Assembly: GCA_963831235.1 (NCBI GenBank)
Contig: CAWHPS010000048.1
Coordinates: forward strand, 1-64,000
Reading direction: 5' to 3'
DNA length: 64,000 bases
Source: CAWHPS01 sp963831235
GTDB taxonomy: Bacteria; Fibrobacterota; OXYB2-FULL-49-7; JAEUSG01
Shown one piece after another: positions 1-6,683 of the stretch. Below the pieces are notes generated by a model, which was not told the DNA's origin, searched no databases, and saw only the letters and a program-made list of their open reading frames with translations. The position numbers and the translations under genes were made by a program. Every line of letters begins with the position of its first letter. The stretch's first letter is position 1.

Positions 1-326
1 AGGGGCAAGGCCATTACCTTTGCAATTAATCTTGGGAGAAGCTGAATAACTTTCTTCTGCACGGCAGATTGCCCATCGATAATAATCTGGTCGAGAGACT
101 CATTCGAACCGTTGCCATCGCCAGAAAGAATTTCCTGTTCTGCGGTTCTGAGGAGCGCGCCAAACGCACCGCCATTATTTATTCTCTGATTGCCACTTGC
201 AAGCTCAACGATATCAACCCTTTCGAGTATCTCTCCGATGTGCTGACCAGGATTGCCGACTACCCAGTAAAGAAAATCCGCGACCTTACACCTGCTGCCT
301 GGAAATTGTCAAAGAACCCTGCTTGA
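1..326 (+). pseudogene. IS66-family transposase, 3' remnant, frameshifted
   Basis: The last ~85 codons (frame of position 69 to the TGA at 324-326) carry the typical IS66 transposase C-terminus: PIDNNLVERLIRTVAIARKN, then GSEERAKRTAIIYSLIATCK and a short tail ending in a tryptophan-containing segment. Just upstream, in frame 1 (positions 1-42), is GKAITFAIN, which in intact IS66 proteins lies shortly before the PIDNN motif, but that frame ends at a TGA (43-45) and the match resumes two frames away at about position 48 (NFLLHGRLPIDNN). So the visible part is broken by a frameshift with small loss of sequence near 40-48. The rest of the element lies outside the window. IS66 transposases are DDE enzymes; this copy cannot encode a functional one unless the frameshift is a sequencing error. 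No clear terminal inverted repeat is visible before the next ORF. Confidence 0.85.
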
Positions 327-373
327 TCAAGCCTGTCGCTGCCCGCATATAATTTCGCTAAAATTCAGATAGA

Positions 374-946
374 ATGCTATATGGAGTGACCGAACGGATA
401 CTAATAACCCCTGTTTATTCTGCAAGTCCTGCGGGACTCCCACTCGGTGCGCTAAAAGATGTGTCAACCTTCAAAGCAATCATGGTGGACTTGGGACTGA
501 TGCATGCTTTGTGCGGGCTTAATGCAGCGGAGGAATGCTCCCGTGAAAGCCTGCTGTCCATCTATAGCGGCGCACTGGCGGAACAATTTGTCGGGCAGGA
601 ACTCAGGATAACTCAAAAAGGAGACCTTTTTTATTGGTCTCGTGAAGAAAAGAGCAGTTCTGCGGAAGTGGATTACCTTGCCGTGATAAACGGTGGGATT
701 CATCCGATTGAAGTTAAAAGCGGACCTGAAGGCCGATTGAAAAGCCTTCACCTTCTTCTTAAAACCTATGCCGATTGCGGAAGCGGACTTGTTTTAAACG
801 AAGGGACTTTCGGAAATCTGCCATCCGAAAAACTCGAATTTGTACCACTGTATTTACTTCTTCCGTTACTTCTTCAACACTCTTGGAAAAATAAACCTGG
901 TGAACCCTTCTGTATTATTTATTCGGCAGGAATTACTATATATTAA
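374..946 (+). pseudogene. N-terminally truncated AAA/DUF4143 ATPase (C-terminal domain only)
   Basis: The 190-residue product matches only the C-terminal DUF4143 half of AAA_14/DUF4143 ATPases: a MVDLGLMHALCGL segment, then ALAEQFVGQEL, then SSAEVDYLAVINGGIHPIEVKSG. The intact gene at 46882-48198 in this window has the equivalent segments (MADTGLFQRIAG, AEQVAGQELLY, AEVDYLAVFNGRVVPIEVKAG) but preceded by a P-loop ATPase domain that is absent here. The E-x-VDY...PIEVK arrangement resembles a PD-(D/E)xK-like core. The start used is the first ATG (374); a stop at 359-361 closes the frame upstream. The adjacent IS66 remnant suggests insertion or deletion removed the 5' half. The last ~25 residues do not resemble the family and may be read-through into unrelated DNA. 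Probably non-functional. Confidence 0.75.
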
Positions 947-1265
947 TTCCTGCCGAATCATTCCCTTATCCTTCGTGAGGATTTGGTTGATCTAACGCGT
1001 ATAAGGGAAATAGAGACGGCCGAGAAAGTGGTATTGCTACTACCTGACCGTGTTTGGATATCCGCTCTATGTTGCATCTATAGCACAGGATTTTCTTAAA
1101 GCAAAAAAATAATCAGCACAAGATTTCCAGCAATAATATAAAGGCATTTTATCGGAAATTTTATTATCTCTCGGTGGACTTGCTTTTATTGTATTAGCAC
1201 TGAACTCATTTATCATAATTGTAATACACTAAAAACCTTTTAATAAGCATTATAAGCCACTAATC

Positions 1266-1282
1266 GTACTCAATATGAGTAC
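1266..1282. promoter_or_regulatory. Palindromic operator candidate GTACTCA-N3-TGAGTAC (site 1)
   Basis: GTACTCA (1266-1272), ATA, TGAGTAC (1276-1282) form a perfect 7-3-7 palindrome, with an extra half-site TGAGTAC at 1307-1313. The same 17-bp architecture recurs at 2719-2735 in front of the TIGR02147-type regulator gene. Similar bases also precede both sites (a TTTTTAA tract, then an ATAAGC or TTAAGC tract and CTAATCG or CTATCG). It lies ~146 bp before the start codon at 1428. A dimeric DNA-binding protein is the obvious reader; that this is the neighbouring regulator is inference. Confidence 0.6.
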
Positions 1283-1376
1283 ATTTATTCCAATAACCCG
1301 TTGCGCTGAGTACAATAATTAGTTATAATTATTATCATGCAATGAGAAGCAAAATCCCTTTGGAAGAAAACATCGT

Positions 1377-1395
1377 AAAGCAGAAATTCTGCTTT
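1377..1395 (+). promoter_or_regulatory. Perfect 19-bp palindrome in the leader of the 1428 gene
   Basis: AAAGCAGAA (1377-1385), a central A, and TTCTGCTTT (1387-1395) form a perfect 9-1-9 palindrome 22 bases before the AGGAG ribosome-binding site (about 1418-1422). As RNA it would need to open a few central pairs to form a hairpin loop. It could be a protein-binding site or a leader hairpin; no equivalent is present before the paralog at 5051. Confidence 0.4.
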
Positions 1396-1427
1396 GCAAA
1401 ACAAATAACTTAAAAAAAGGAGCCCCC

Positions 1428-2576
1428 ATGAAAAAATGTTTGATGGGCCTTATGGCCGCCGCGCTTATCGGGACAAGCGCATTCGGAGAAATTCAGCACC
1501 ATGTGTTCTGGTACAATTGCATAAAGAAATCCTACACAATTACTGACAATCCCGGTCCAAACCTGCCTGTCGATTGTATCAAACACGAAGGAATGATGAT
1601 GACTTCCAATATACGTCAGAATGGATTCAATACAGGCTCTCATTTTATTGTTGGAAACTATGATGGAGGCAATGGTAACCCTGGCTTCTGCGGCGTTGTC
1701 TGGTCAAAAGACCTTATGGAAGTTGATTTCGGCATCGGAGTTGCCACACAGGCTTTATTTCGCGCTGAATATTGTGATTTGGGGGGCAGTGGCATTCCTT
1801 ACTGCACGCCAGGGAACATCTATCTTCGAGTTGGGGTTGTTGACTTTATAAACAATATCACAGATGTATGGGACGAAGGGGGTGATCCTGCTTCTGTTCC
1901 AGCAACAGCAATCTGGAATGATGCTTCCAATCACCTTGGTTTTATAATGAACTACGACACCGATACAACCAACTTTGCTGCTGAGACTGCATTTACATTG
2001 GTAGCCCCACAGGGCGTTACAAATGATATTGATGATGCTGTTCTTGACAAACAATTTATGGACATTGACATTACCAGCCAGGTTAACTGGATAATATCAC
2101 ACACTGGCTCCAAAAAAGGTAAATACAGCGGTCAATATGCAATTGCTTTCGTCGTGAATATATCACGCAAAGCTGACGGAAAAATCAATGGCTATACTGA
2201 TGAAACAGGTGGCAGCATATTGACCGCTAGTCCATGGACAAAGGATGGTAATACCGGCCACATCGTTGTAACAATAAACACTGACCCCAACGAGGCCGTG
2301 GAAAAGACCAAAACCAATATCCCTGCAGCAATGTATCTTGGCAATAACTCTCCTAACCCGGTTAAGATTACAACAACAATCAGTTATAATACCGGTTCTG
2401 AAAGGGAAGGTGTTTTCAAGGTTTACAATATTTCAGGAAAAACAGTGTTCTCATCATCCGTCAAGGGCAAAGGTTCAATAAACTGGAACCCGGACAAACT
2501 TTCAAGCGGTATTTATATGTATCGCTTGACAGTAGGCCATAAGAGCATTGTACGAGGCATGATCCTGACAAGATAA
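1428..2576 (+). CDS. Secreted protein with C-terminal T9SS-like sorting domain, paralog 1
   Basis: The 382-residue product starts with a signal peptide (MKKCLMGLMAAALIGTSAFG) and ends with an ~80-residue FlgD-like/type IX-secretion-type C-terminal domain: NNSPNPVKITTTISYN, FKVYNISGKTVF, WNPDKLSSGIYMYRLTVG and a final basic ILTR. The middle (about 22-290) is a Cys- and aromatic-rich beta-type domain with the segment IDITSQVNWIISHTGSKKG; it loosely recalls DNRLRE-type sandwiches, but I do not recognise a family. The gene at 5051-6169 is a close paralog, nearly identical in its signal peptide and first 40 residues. The start is supported by AGGAG at 1418-1422. The gene sits behind the GTACTCA palindrome and before the regulator, suggesting regulation by it. 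Likely exported and surface-anchored; function unknown. Confidence 0.8.
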   Translation: MKKCLMGLMAAALIGTSAFGEIQHHVFWYNCIKKSYTITDNPGPNLPVDCIKHEGMMMTSNIRQNGFNTGSHFIVGNYDGGNGNPGFCGVVWSKDLMEVDFGIGVATQALFRAEYCDLGGSGIPYCTPGNIYLRVGVVDFINNITDVWDEGGDPASVPATAIWNDASNHLGFIMNYDTDTTNFAAETAFTLVAPQGVTNDIDDAVLDKQFMDIDITSQVNWIISHTGSKKGKYSGQYAIAFVVNISRKADGKINGYTDETGGSILTASPWTKDGNTGHIVVTINTDPNEAVEKTKTNIPAAMYLGNNSPNPVKITTTISYNTGSEREGVFKVYNISGKTVFSSSVKGKGSINWNPDKLSSGIYMYRLTVGHKSIVRGMILTR

Positions 2577-2597
2577 TGGATTGAAGCTATTCAGTTT

Positions 2598-2633
2598 TCT
2601 GCGCTGGCTGAGCAGAATTGAAGCCAGCGCAGA
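2598..2633 (+). terminator. Strong stem-loop after paralog 1
   Basis: TCTGCGCTGGCT (2598-2609) and AGCCAGCGCAGA (2622-2633) form a perfect 12-bp stem with a 12-base loop, 22 bases after the stop codon. It is not followed by a T-run, so it may protect the 3' end or act as a weak terminator rather than a classic intrinsic terminator. Confidence 0.45.
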
Positions 2634-2718
2634 GATCCTGAATCGTTGACTAAATAACTCATTTGACAGGAGATGTTTTTATAAGAATCATGTTTTTAAC
2701 CAATATTAAGCATCTATC

Positions 2719-2735
2719 GTACTCACCATGAGTAC
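2719..2735. promoter_or_regulatory. Palindromic operator candidate GTACTCA-N3-TGAGTAC (site 2)
   Basis: GTACTCA (2719-2725), CCA, TGAGTAC (2729-2735); the symmetry extends two more bases each side (TC...GA, 2717-2737). It is the second copy of the palindrome at 1266-1282 and lies 69 bp before the start of the TIGR02147-type gene, a position suited to autoregulation. The two sites differ only in the central three bases and the flanks. Confidence 0.62.
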
Positions 2736-2803
2736 GATTTTAATAAATATTCATTGCATTCCCGGATTGTTTTAGGTAAATTATTCATCAGGGAATATCC
2801 TTT

Positions 2804-3631
2804 ATGAAGAACATTGAACACTACTGCGATTACCGGGAATACTTAAAGGACTTTTATAATGAGTCAAAGGAAAAGCATTCTTTTTTCTCTTACAGATACT
2901 TCACAAGAAAAGCCGGCCTTGCATCTCCCTCTCTTTTCAGGGAGGTTGTTGCTGGTACCCGAAACATCACGGATCAATCTTTACCTTTATTCATAAAAGG
3001 GCTGGGGCTGAATGAAAAGGACGCATCATTTTTTACTGCGCTCATCCATTTTAACCAGGCAAAAGACGCAAGAATGAAGAACAAGCACCTTGAAGAAATG
3101 CGAAACCTTCTCCCAAAACTGCACGAACATACCGTGCATATTAATTTCTATGCATTATATTCAAAATGGTATAACCTTGCAATTCGGGAAGCTGCATGTG
3201 CGTATGACTGGAAGGATGACTATGGAAAACTGGCTGATTTTATCCAGCCCAAGATCAGAAAAGCCGAAGCAAAGGAAGCTGTGAAACTGCTTTTAGACCT
3301 GGGCTTTCTTGTAAAAACAGCGGATGGTTCTTACCAGCAGAAAGATATACATATCACAACCAGCCCTGAAGTTGTATCAACATCCATAAGGAATCTCAAT
3401 CATCAGTTCGCAAATCTCGGTACCGAAGCCATTCATTTCTTCCCTCCAACCATACGGGATATTTCAAGCATGACACTTGGAATATCAAAAGAAAATTACC
3501 AGCTTATAAAACAGGAAATTCTCTCTTTTCGTGACAGGGTCAAACGCATTGTTGACGGGCAGGATCACATGAACGCTGTTTATAATTTGAATGTTCAGCT
3601 TTTCCCTTTAAGTAGGGAGATTGCCCAATGA
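2804..3631 (+). CDS. TIGR02147/DUF4423-family protein, probable transcriptional regulator
   Basis: The 275-residue soluble protein begins NIEHYCDYREYLKDFYNESK, followed by FFSYRYFTRKAGLASPSLFREVVAG and ITDQSLPLFIKGLGLNEKDASFF. This is the hallmark N-terminal region of the TIGR02147 family, which was defined on paralogs in Fibrobacter and overlaps DUF4423. The N-terminal ~80 residues read like an HTH (a 'LASPSLFREVVAG' recognition-helix-like segment followed by a 'LGL' turn), and the C-terminal ~150 residues are helical (e.g. KAEAKEAVKLLLDLGFLVK, wing-like). Function is not established; a regulator role is supported by the palindrome directly upstream (2719-2735). It overlaps the next gene by 4 bp (ATGA, 3628-3631), so the two are translationally coupled. 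It is also the best clue to the lineage of this DNA. Confidence 0.8.
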   Translation: MKNIEHYCDYREYLKDFYNESKEKHSFFSYRYFTRKAGLASPSLFREVVAGTRNITDQSLPLFIKGLGLNEKDASFFTALIHFNQAKDARMKNKHLEEMRNLLPKLHEHTVHINFYALYSKWYNLAIREAACAYDWKDDYGKLADFIQPKIRKAEAKEAVKLLLDLGFLVKTADGSYQQKDIHITTSPEVVSTSIRNLNHQFANLGTEAIHFFPPTIRDISSMTLGISKENYQLIKQEILSFRDRVKRIVDGQDHMNAVYNLNVQLFPLSREIAQ

Positions 3632-4974
3632 AAAATCTCCTTTTGTCTATTTCAATTATCACAGCAATATCGATATTCTGGTTTAACTGCTCGTCAGGCC
3701 CGGGTGATATTGCAAGCCACAAAGGCGGCACAAGCGAACATGGAAATGCCCTGACAGGCGCAATAGGCCGGGCGGTTTATAAAGACGGTACCCCGGCAAT
3801 TAATGCTCACGTGATAATACATAATGAATTCGACCCCCTGTTCCTTGGGAAAAGAAACACATTCCTGGATACAATCATGACGGACAGCATGGGTAATTAC
3901 TGGCTTCCCAAGCTTGTTCCCGGTTCCTATTACCTAGAAATTTCAGGACTTAAAAACATAAATGATGATTTTCTTAAATATGCCCTGCGCACCCTGACAC
4001 ACCCTGCTGCTGAAACGCTGATTACAATTCCAACAGACACACTCCTTCCATCCGGTAAGATCCGGGGTCGCTTTAATACTGGAACAAATGATCCTGTCAG
4101 AATTAATATTATTATCTGTGAACTTGGCCGATATATAAGTATAAATAAAACATCAGACACCAGTGAATTTATAATACAAGGCCTTCCCCAGGCTGTTTAT
4201 TCCCTCAGGTTTCAGGAGCAATTGAACTATTCCATTGTTGATACATCAGGCATCAACGTCTCATCAGGGTCCATTGCTGATATTGGCAGGATATCAATAC
4301 CAGGCCAAACAAACATTTCGCCAGACAGTGCATACATTCGCGACACAATTGCCGTCAGGGCCATCCTTGACAGCAATAACATTAACCTGTCTGTAAAAGA
4401 GGTGACTTGGGCTCGCAATGGGCGTATTGTTTGTTTCCAGTGTGCAGGAAATTTCACTTTAATACCTGATGAAATTGCAAATCTTGACCAATTGACATAT
4501 TTTGGAATTTGCGGTGATATGGGCGCATCACAACCACAGCTTGGAATTTCAGATAAGATTTCAAGCTTACCGCTTCTTTCCACTGTGGATATACGCTATC
4601 AGAACCTTAAAAAAATTCCCGGTTCTTTTTCCATGCTCATCTCCCTTTCTTCACTTGTTTTAATTAATGACCAATTGGACAGTATCCCTGAATTCAGCGG
4701 GAGCCTTTTAAACCTTTTGTATCTGGACTTGAGCCAGAACAAAATAACCCGGATTCCAAAACAAGCGGCATTTCTGGAAAAACTTGCATACCTGAATATA
4801 GGAAATAACAGGCTTGCTGATTTGCCGGTTGAAATAACCGCTCTTGATTGCAAAATAAACATTGAATACAACCGGCTTTGCACTGTACCGGAAAATGTTG
4901 CGATCTGGCTGGACAACCATTTCTGTTTTAATATATATTCTAAGGCATGGAAAACCACGCAATTATGCAAATAA
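3628..4974 (+). CDS. Lipoprotein with carboxypeptidase-regulatory-like domain and leucine-rich repeats
   Basis: The 448-residue product has a lipoprotein signal with lipobox WFNC (Cys at residue 21) followed by SSGPG. Residues about 45-130 form a CarboxypepD_reg-type beta sandwich (AIGRAVYKDGTPAINAHVII ... DSMGNYWLPKLVPGSYYLEI). The C-terminal ~160 residues are leucine-rich repeats: LSTVDIRYQNLKKIP, LSSLVLINDQLDSIP, LLYLDLSQNKITRIP, LAYLNIGNNRLADLP. It is probably an outer-membrane or surface-exposed binding protein. It overlaps the TIGR02147 gene by 4 bp; in Fibrobacter-type genomes such regulators commonly sit beside a surface protein, so this may be its partner or target. No enzyme motif seen. 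Confidence 0.75.
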   Translation: MKNLLLSISIITAISIFWFNCSSGPGDIASHKGGTSEHGNALTGAIGRAVYKDGTPAINAHVIIHNEFDPLFLGKRNTFLDTIMTDSMGNYWLPKLVPGSYYLEISGLKNINDDFLKYALRTLTHPAAETLITIPTDTLLPSGKIRGRFNTGTNDPVRINIIICELGRYISINKTSDTSEFIIQGLPQAVYSLRFQEQLNYSIVDTSGINVSSGSIADIGRISIPGQTNISPDSAYIRDTIAVRAILDSNNINLSVKEVTWARNGRIVCFQCAGNFTLIPDEIANLDQLTYFGICGDMGASQPQLGISDKISSLPLLSTVDIRYQNLKKIPGSFSMLISLSSLVLINDQLDSIPEFSGSLLNLLYLDLSQNKITRIPKQAAFLEKLAYLNIGNNRLADLPVEITALDCKINIEYNRLCTVPENVAIWLDNHFCFNIYSKAWKTTQLCK

Positions 4975-4998
4975 GTCATTTGAAACCCTACCGGTTAT

Positions 4999-5013
4999 GG
5001 CGGAAAGTCCGCC
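4999..5013 (+). other. Small GC-rich hairpin between lipoprotein and paralog 2
   Basis: GGCGGA (4999-5004), loop AAG, TCCGCC (5008-5013), in the 76-bp gap before the gene at 5051. There is no T-run; it may be an intercistronic processing or stability hairpin rather than a terminator. No GTACTCA palindrome is present here, so the 5051 gene may be transcribed with the regulator and lipoprotein. Confidence 0.35.
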
Positions 5014-5050
5014 TGCTGGAAACTATTAACCACAAAAAGAGGAGTGTCCT

Positions 5051-6169
5051 ATGAGAAAACTGCTAATGTGCCTTATGGCTGCGCTTATCGGGACAAGCGC
5101 ATTCGGTGCAATTGAACACCATGTGTTCTGGTACAATTGCATAAAAAACAACTACGCAATTACCGACAATCCCGGTCCAAACCTGCCTGCAGACTGTATC
5201 AAGCACCAGGGAATGATGCTGACAGCCAAAAAACGTCAGTCAGAGGGTAACCAGGAATCCAACTTTGGTATTGGAAACTACAATGGCGCCGGTTTCTGCG
5301 GTGTTATCTGGTCAAAAGACCTTATGGAAACTGATTTTGGCAGTGGAGCTGTTGAACATGCGTCATTTCGCGCTGAATATCGCGATGCCTTTTCGGGAAA
5401 CGCTTTCTGCACCCCGGGCAATATTTATCTTCGCGTTGGTGTTGTTGATTATAACAACAATATCGCCGATGTGTATGGCGATGCCGAGTCTGTTCCTGCA
5501 ACAGCAACCTGGATGGATGGTTCCAATCCACTTGGTTTTGGAATGAACTACAGTACCGATACAAACAAACTCGCTGCTGAGACCACATTTACATGGGTAG
5601 CCCCTGAGGGTGTTACAACTGATGCTGATGATGCTGTTCTTGACAAACATTTCGCTGATATAGACATTACCAGCCAGGTTAACTGGATAATTTCGCACAC
5701 TGGTTCCAAAAAAGGCCCATACAGCGGACAGTATGCAATAGCTTTCCTGGTAAATGCGGCACGCGTATCCAATGCTGACGGGAAAATCAATACCTACACA
5801 GATGAAGCAAATGGCGCCATAGCAACCGCCAATCCATGGACATCCGATGGCAATACCGGCCATATTTTTATTACAATCAATACTGAGGCTATTGAAAAAA
5901 GCGGCGCCAATATTCCGGCCACAATGTACCTTGGAAACAATGCCCCGAATCCTACCAAGATCACAACAACAATTGATTACAATACAGGGTTAAATAAAAA
6001 TGGTATGTTCAAGATCTACAATGCAGAAGGCAAAGTGGTCTTTTCATCATCCGTTAAGGGCAAAGGCTCCATTAATTGGAATCCCAAGTCACTTTCAAGT
6101 GGTATCTATATGTACCGCCTGACAGTAGGCAAGGAAACTATTACCCGCAGCCTTATCCTGATGAAGTAA
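5051..6169 (+). CDS. Secreted protein with C-terminal T9SS-like sorting domain, paralog 2
   Basis: The 372-residue product is closely similar along its whole length to the 1428-2576 product: signal peptide (MRKLLMCLMAALIGTSAFG), the shared HHVFWYNCIK and NPGPNLPADCIKH block, GFCGVIWSKDLME, IDITSQVNWIISHTGSKKG, and the same C-terminal FlgD/T9SS-like domain (NNAPNPTKITTTIDYN ... SSGIYMYRLTVGKE). Differences concentrate in short surface-type insertions. RBS GAGGAG lies just upstream of the ATG. It follows the regulator-lipoprotein pair on the same strand and is closed by an intrinsic terminator at 6212-6242. Family and function are not recognised beyond export; tandem duplication around a regulator suggests variant surface proteins. 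Confidence 0.8.
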   Translation: MRKLLMCLMAALIGTSAFGAIEHHVFWYNCIKNNYAITDNPGPNLPADCIKHQGMMLTAKKRQSEGNQESNFGIGNYNGAGFCGVIWSKDLMETDFGSGAVEHASFRAEYRDAFSGNAFCTPGNIYLRVGVVDYNNNIADVYGDAESVPATATWMDGSNPLGFGMNYSTDTNKLAAETTFTWVAPEGVTTDADDAVLDKHFADIDITSQVNWIISHTGSKKGPYSGQYAIAFLVNAARVSNADGKINTYTDEANGAIATANPWTSDGNTGHIFITINTEAIEKSGANIPATMYLGNNAPNPTKITTTIDYNTGLNKNGMFKIYNAEGKVVFSSSVKGKGSINWNPKSLSSGIYMYRLTVGKETITRSLILMK

Positions 6170-6211
6170 ATATTCTGGTATAGAGAACACATTCCAGAGT
6201 CCAAAAAAGTC

Positions 6212-6242
6212 AAGCCTCCTGCAAATCGCAGGAGGCTTCTTT
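6212..6242 (+). terminator. Intrinsic terminator after paralog 2
   Basis: AAGCCTCCTGC (6212-6222), loop AAATC, GCAGGAGGCTT (6228-6238), followed by CTTT. An 11-bp stem with a U-rich tail, 43 bases after the stop codon; it ends the plus-strand surface-protein locus. Confidence 0.8.
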
Positions 6243-6349
6243 AATTATGTACTATATAAAATGGCGCATCGTGTGTTTTAGTGGGTACACACAACCAATT
6301 GTATTAAGAACCTTAACACATGGGAAACCCATCCCCCCGACCCAATACT

Positions 6350-6645
6350 GTTGACTTAAGGTTGACATGTGGCAGTTTAAATATTAAAACGTATTCCGGC
6401 CTTCCCTCAATTTGTCCGGCGGCACGGAGGCCGCCGGCTAATCATTGCTTGGTTCATTAATCACACCGAGCCAGAGACGGCTCGGTGGAAAAAAAGAAAA
6501 CAATGATAGCAAAATGCGAGGCCGTCTCTGGCCTCGCACATAAAAAAACAAATTTAATTGAACAGCCGGCGGCCTCCGTGCCGCCGGACAAAAGTAGCAA
6601 AAAAAGTTGAGTAAACTATTCAGCATCAGTCAACCTTAAGTCAAC
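6350..6645. repeat. Four-hairpin nested inverted-repeat element, copy 1
   Basis: A ~296-bp non-coding element. The outer ends are a perfect 17-bp inverted repeat, GTTGACTTAAGGTTGAC (6350-6366) and its complement (6629-6645). Inside is a perfect 29-bp inverted repeat (6411-6439 with 6564-6592). Each of its arms is itself a hairpin: stem CCGGCGGC/GCCGCCGG with loop ACGGAG in the left arm (6416-6437) and loop CTCCGT in the right arm (6566-6587). Between them are two more hairpins: 9-bp stem CACCGAGCC/GGCTCGGTG with loop AGAGAC (6464-6487), and 9-bp stem TGCGAGGCC/GGCCTCGCA with loop GTCTCT (6515-6538). Loops 1/4 and 2/3 are exact complements. Copy 2 is at 26300-26599. No transposase gene adjoins it; it may be a REP/BIME- or MITE-like unit or a structured RNA. 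Confidence 0.85.
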
Positions 6646-6683
6646 GGCACTGCCCCCCTGACCCCCTTACCTTTTTCTTTTAT

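Larger units (their letters stand above)
947..1427. other. Intergenic region with regulatory palindromes upstream of the first surface-protein gene
   Basis: No convincing gene. A short hydrophobic reading frame (about 1143-1232, GILSEILLSLGGLAFIVLAL) ends in TAA at 1230-1232 but is closed by a TAA at 1134-1136 just upstream; it may be a remnant of a membrane protein. The second half is AT-rich and holds the palindromes listed separately (1266-1282 and 1377-1395), so it most likely carries the promoter and leader of the gene at 1428. Confidence 0.5.

Noticed and set aside
6438..6626. Minus-strand 62-codon ORF across the four-hairpin element
   Set aside because: The translation only reflects the GC-rich hairpins and A/T runs; no homolog-like features.
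6350..6645. Element as a plain bidirectional terminator
   Set aside because: A separate good terminator (6212-6242) already ends the upstream gene, and the four-hairpin design with complementary loops recurs at 26300 after a gene with a different context.
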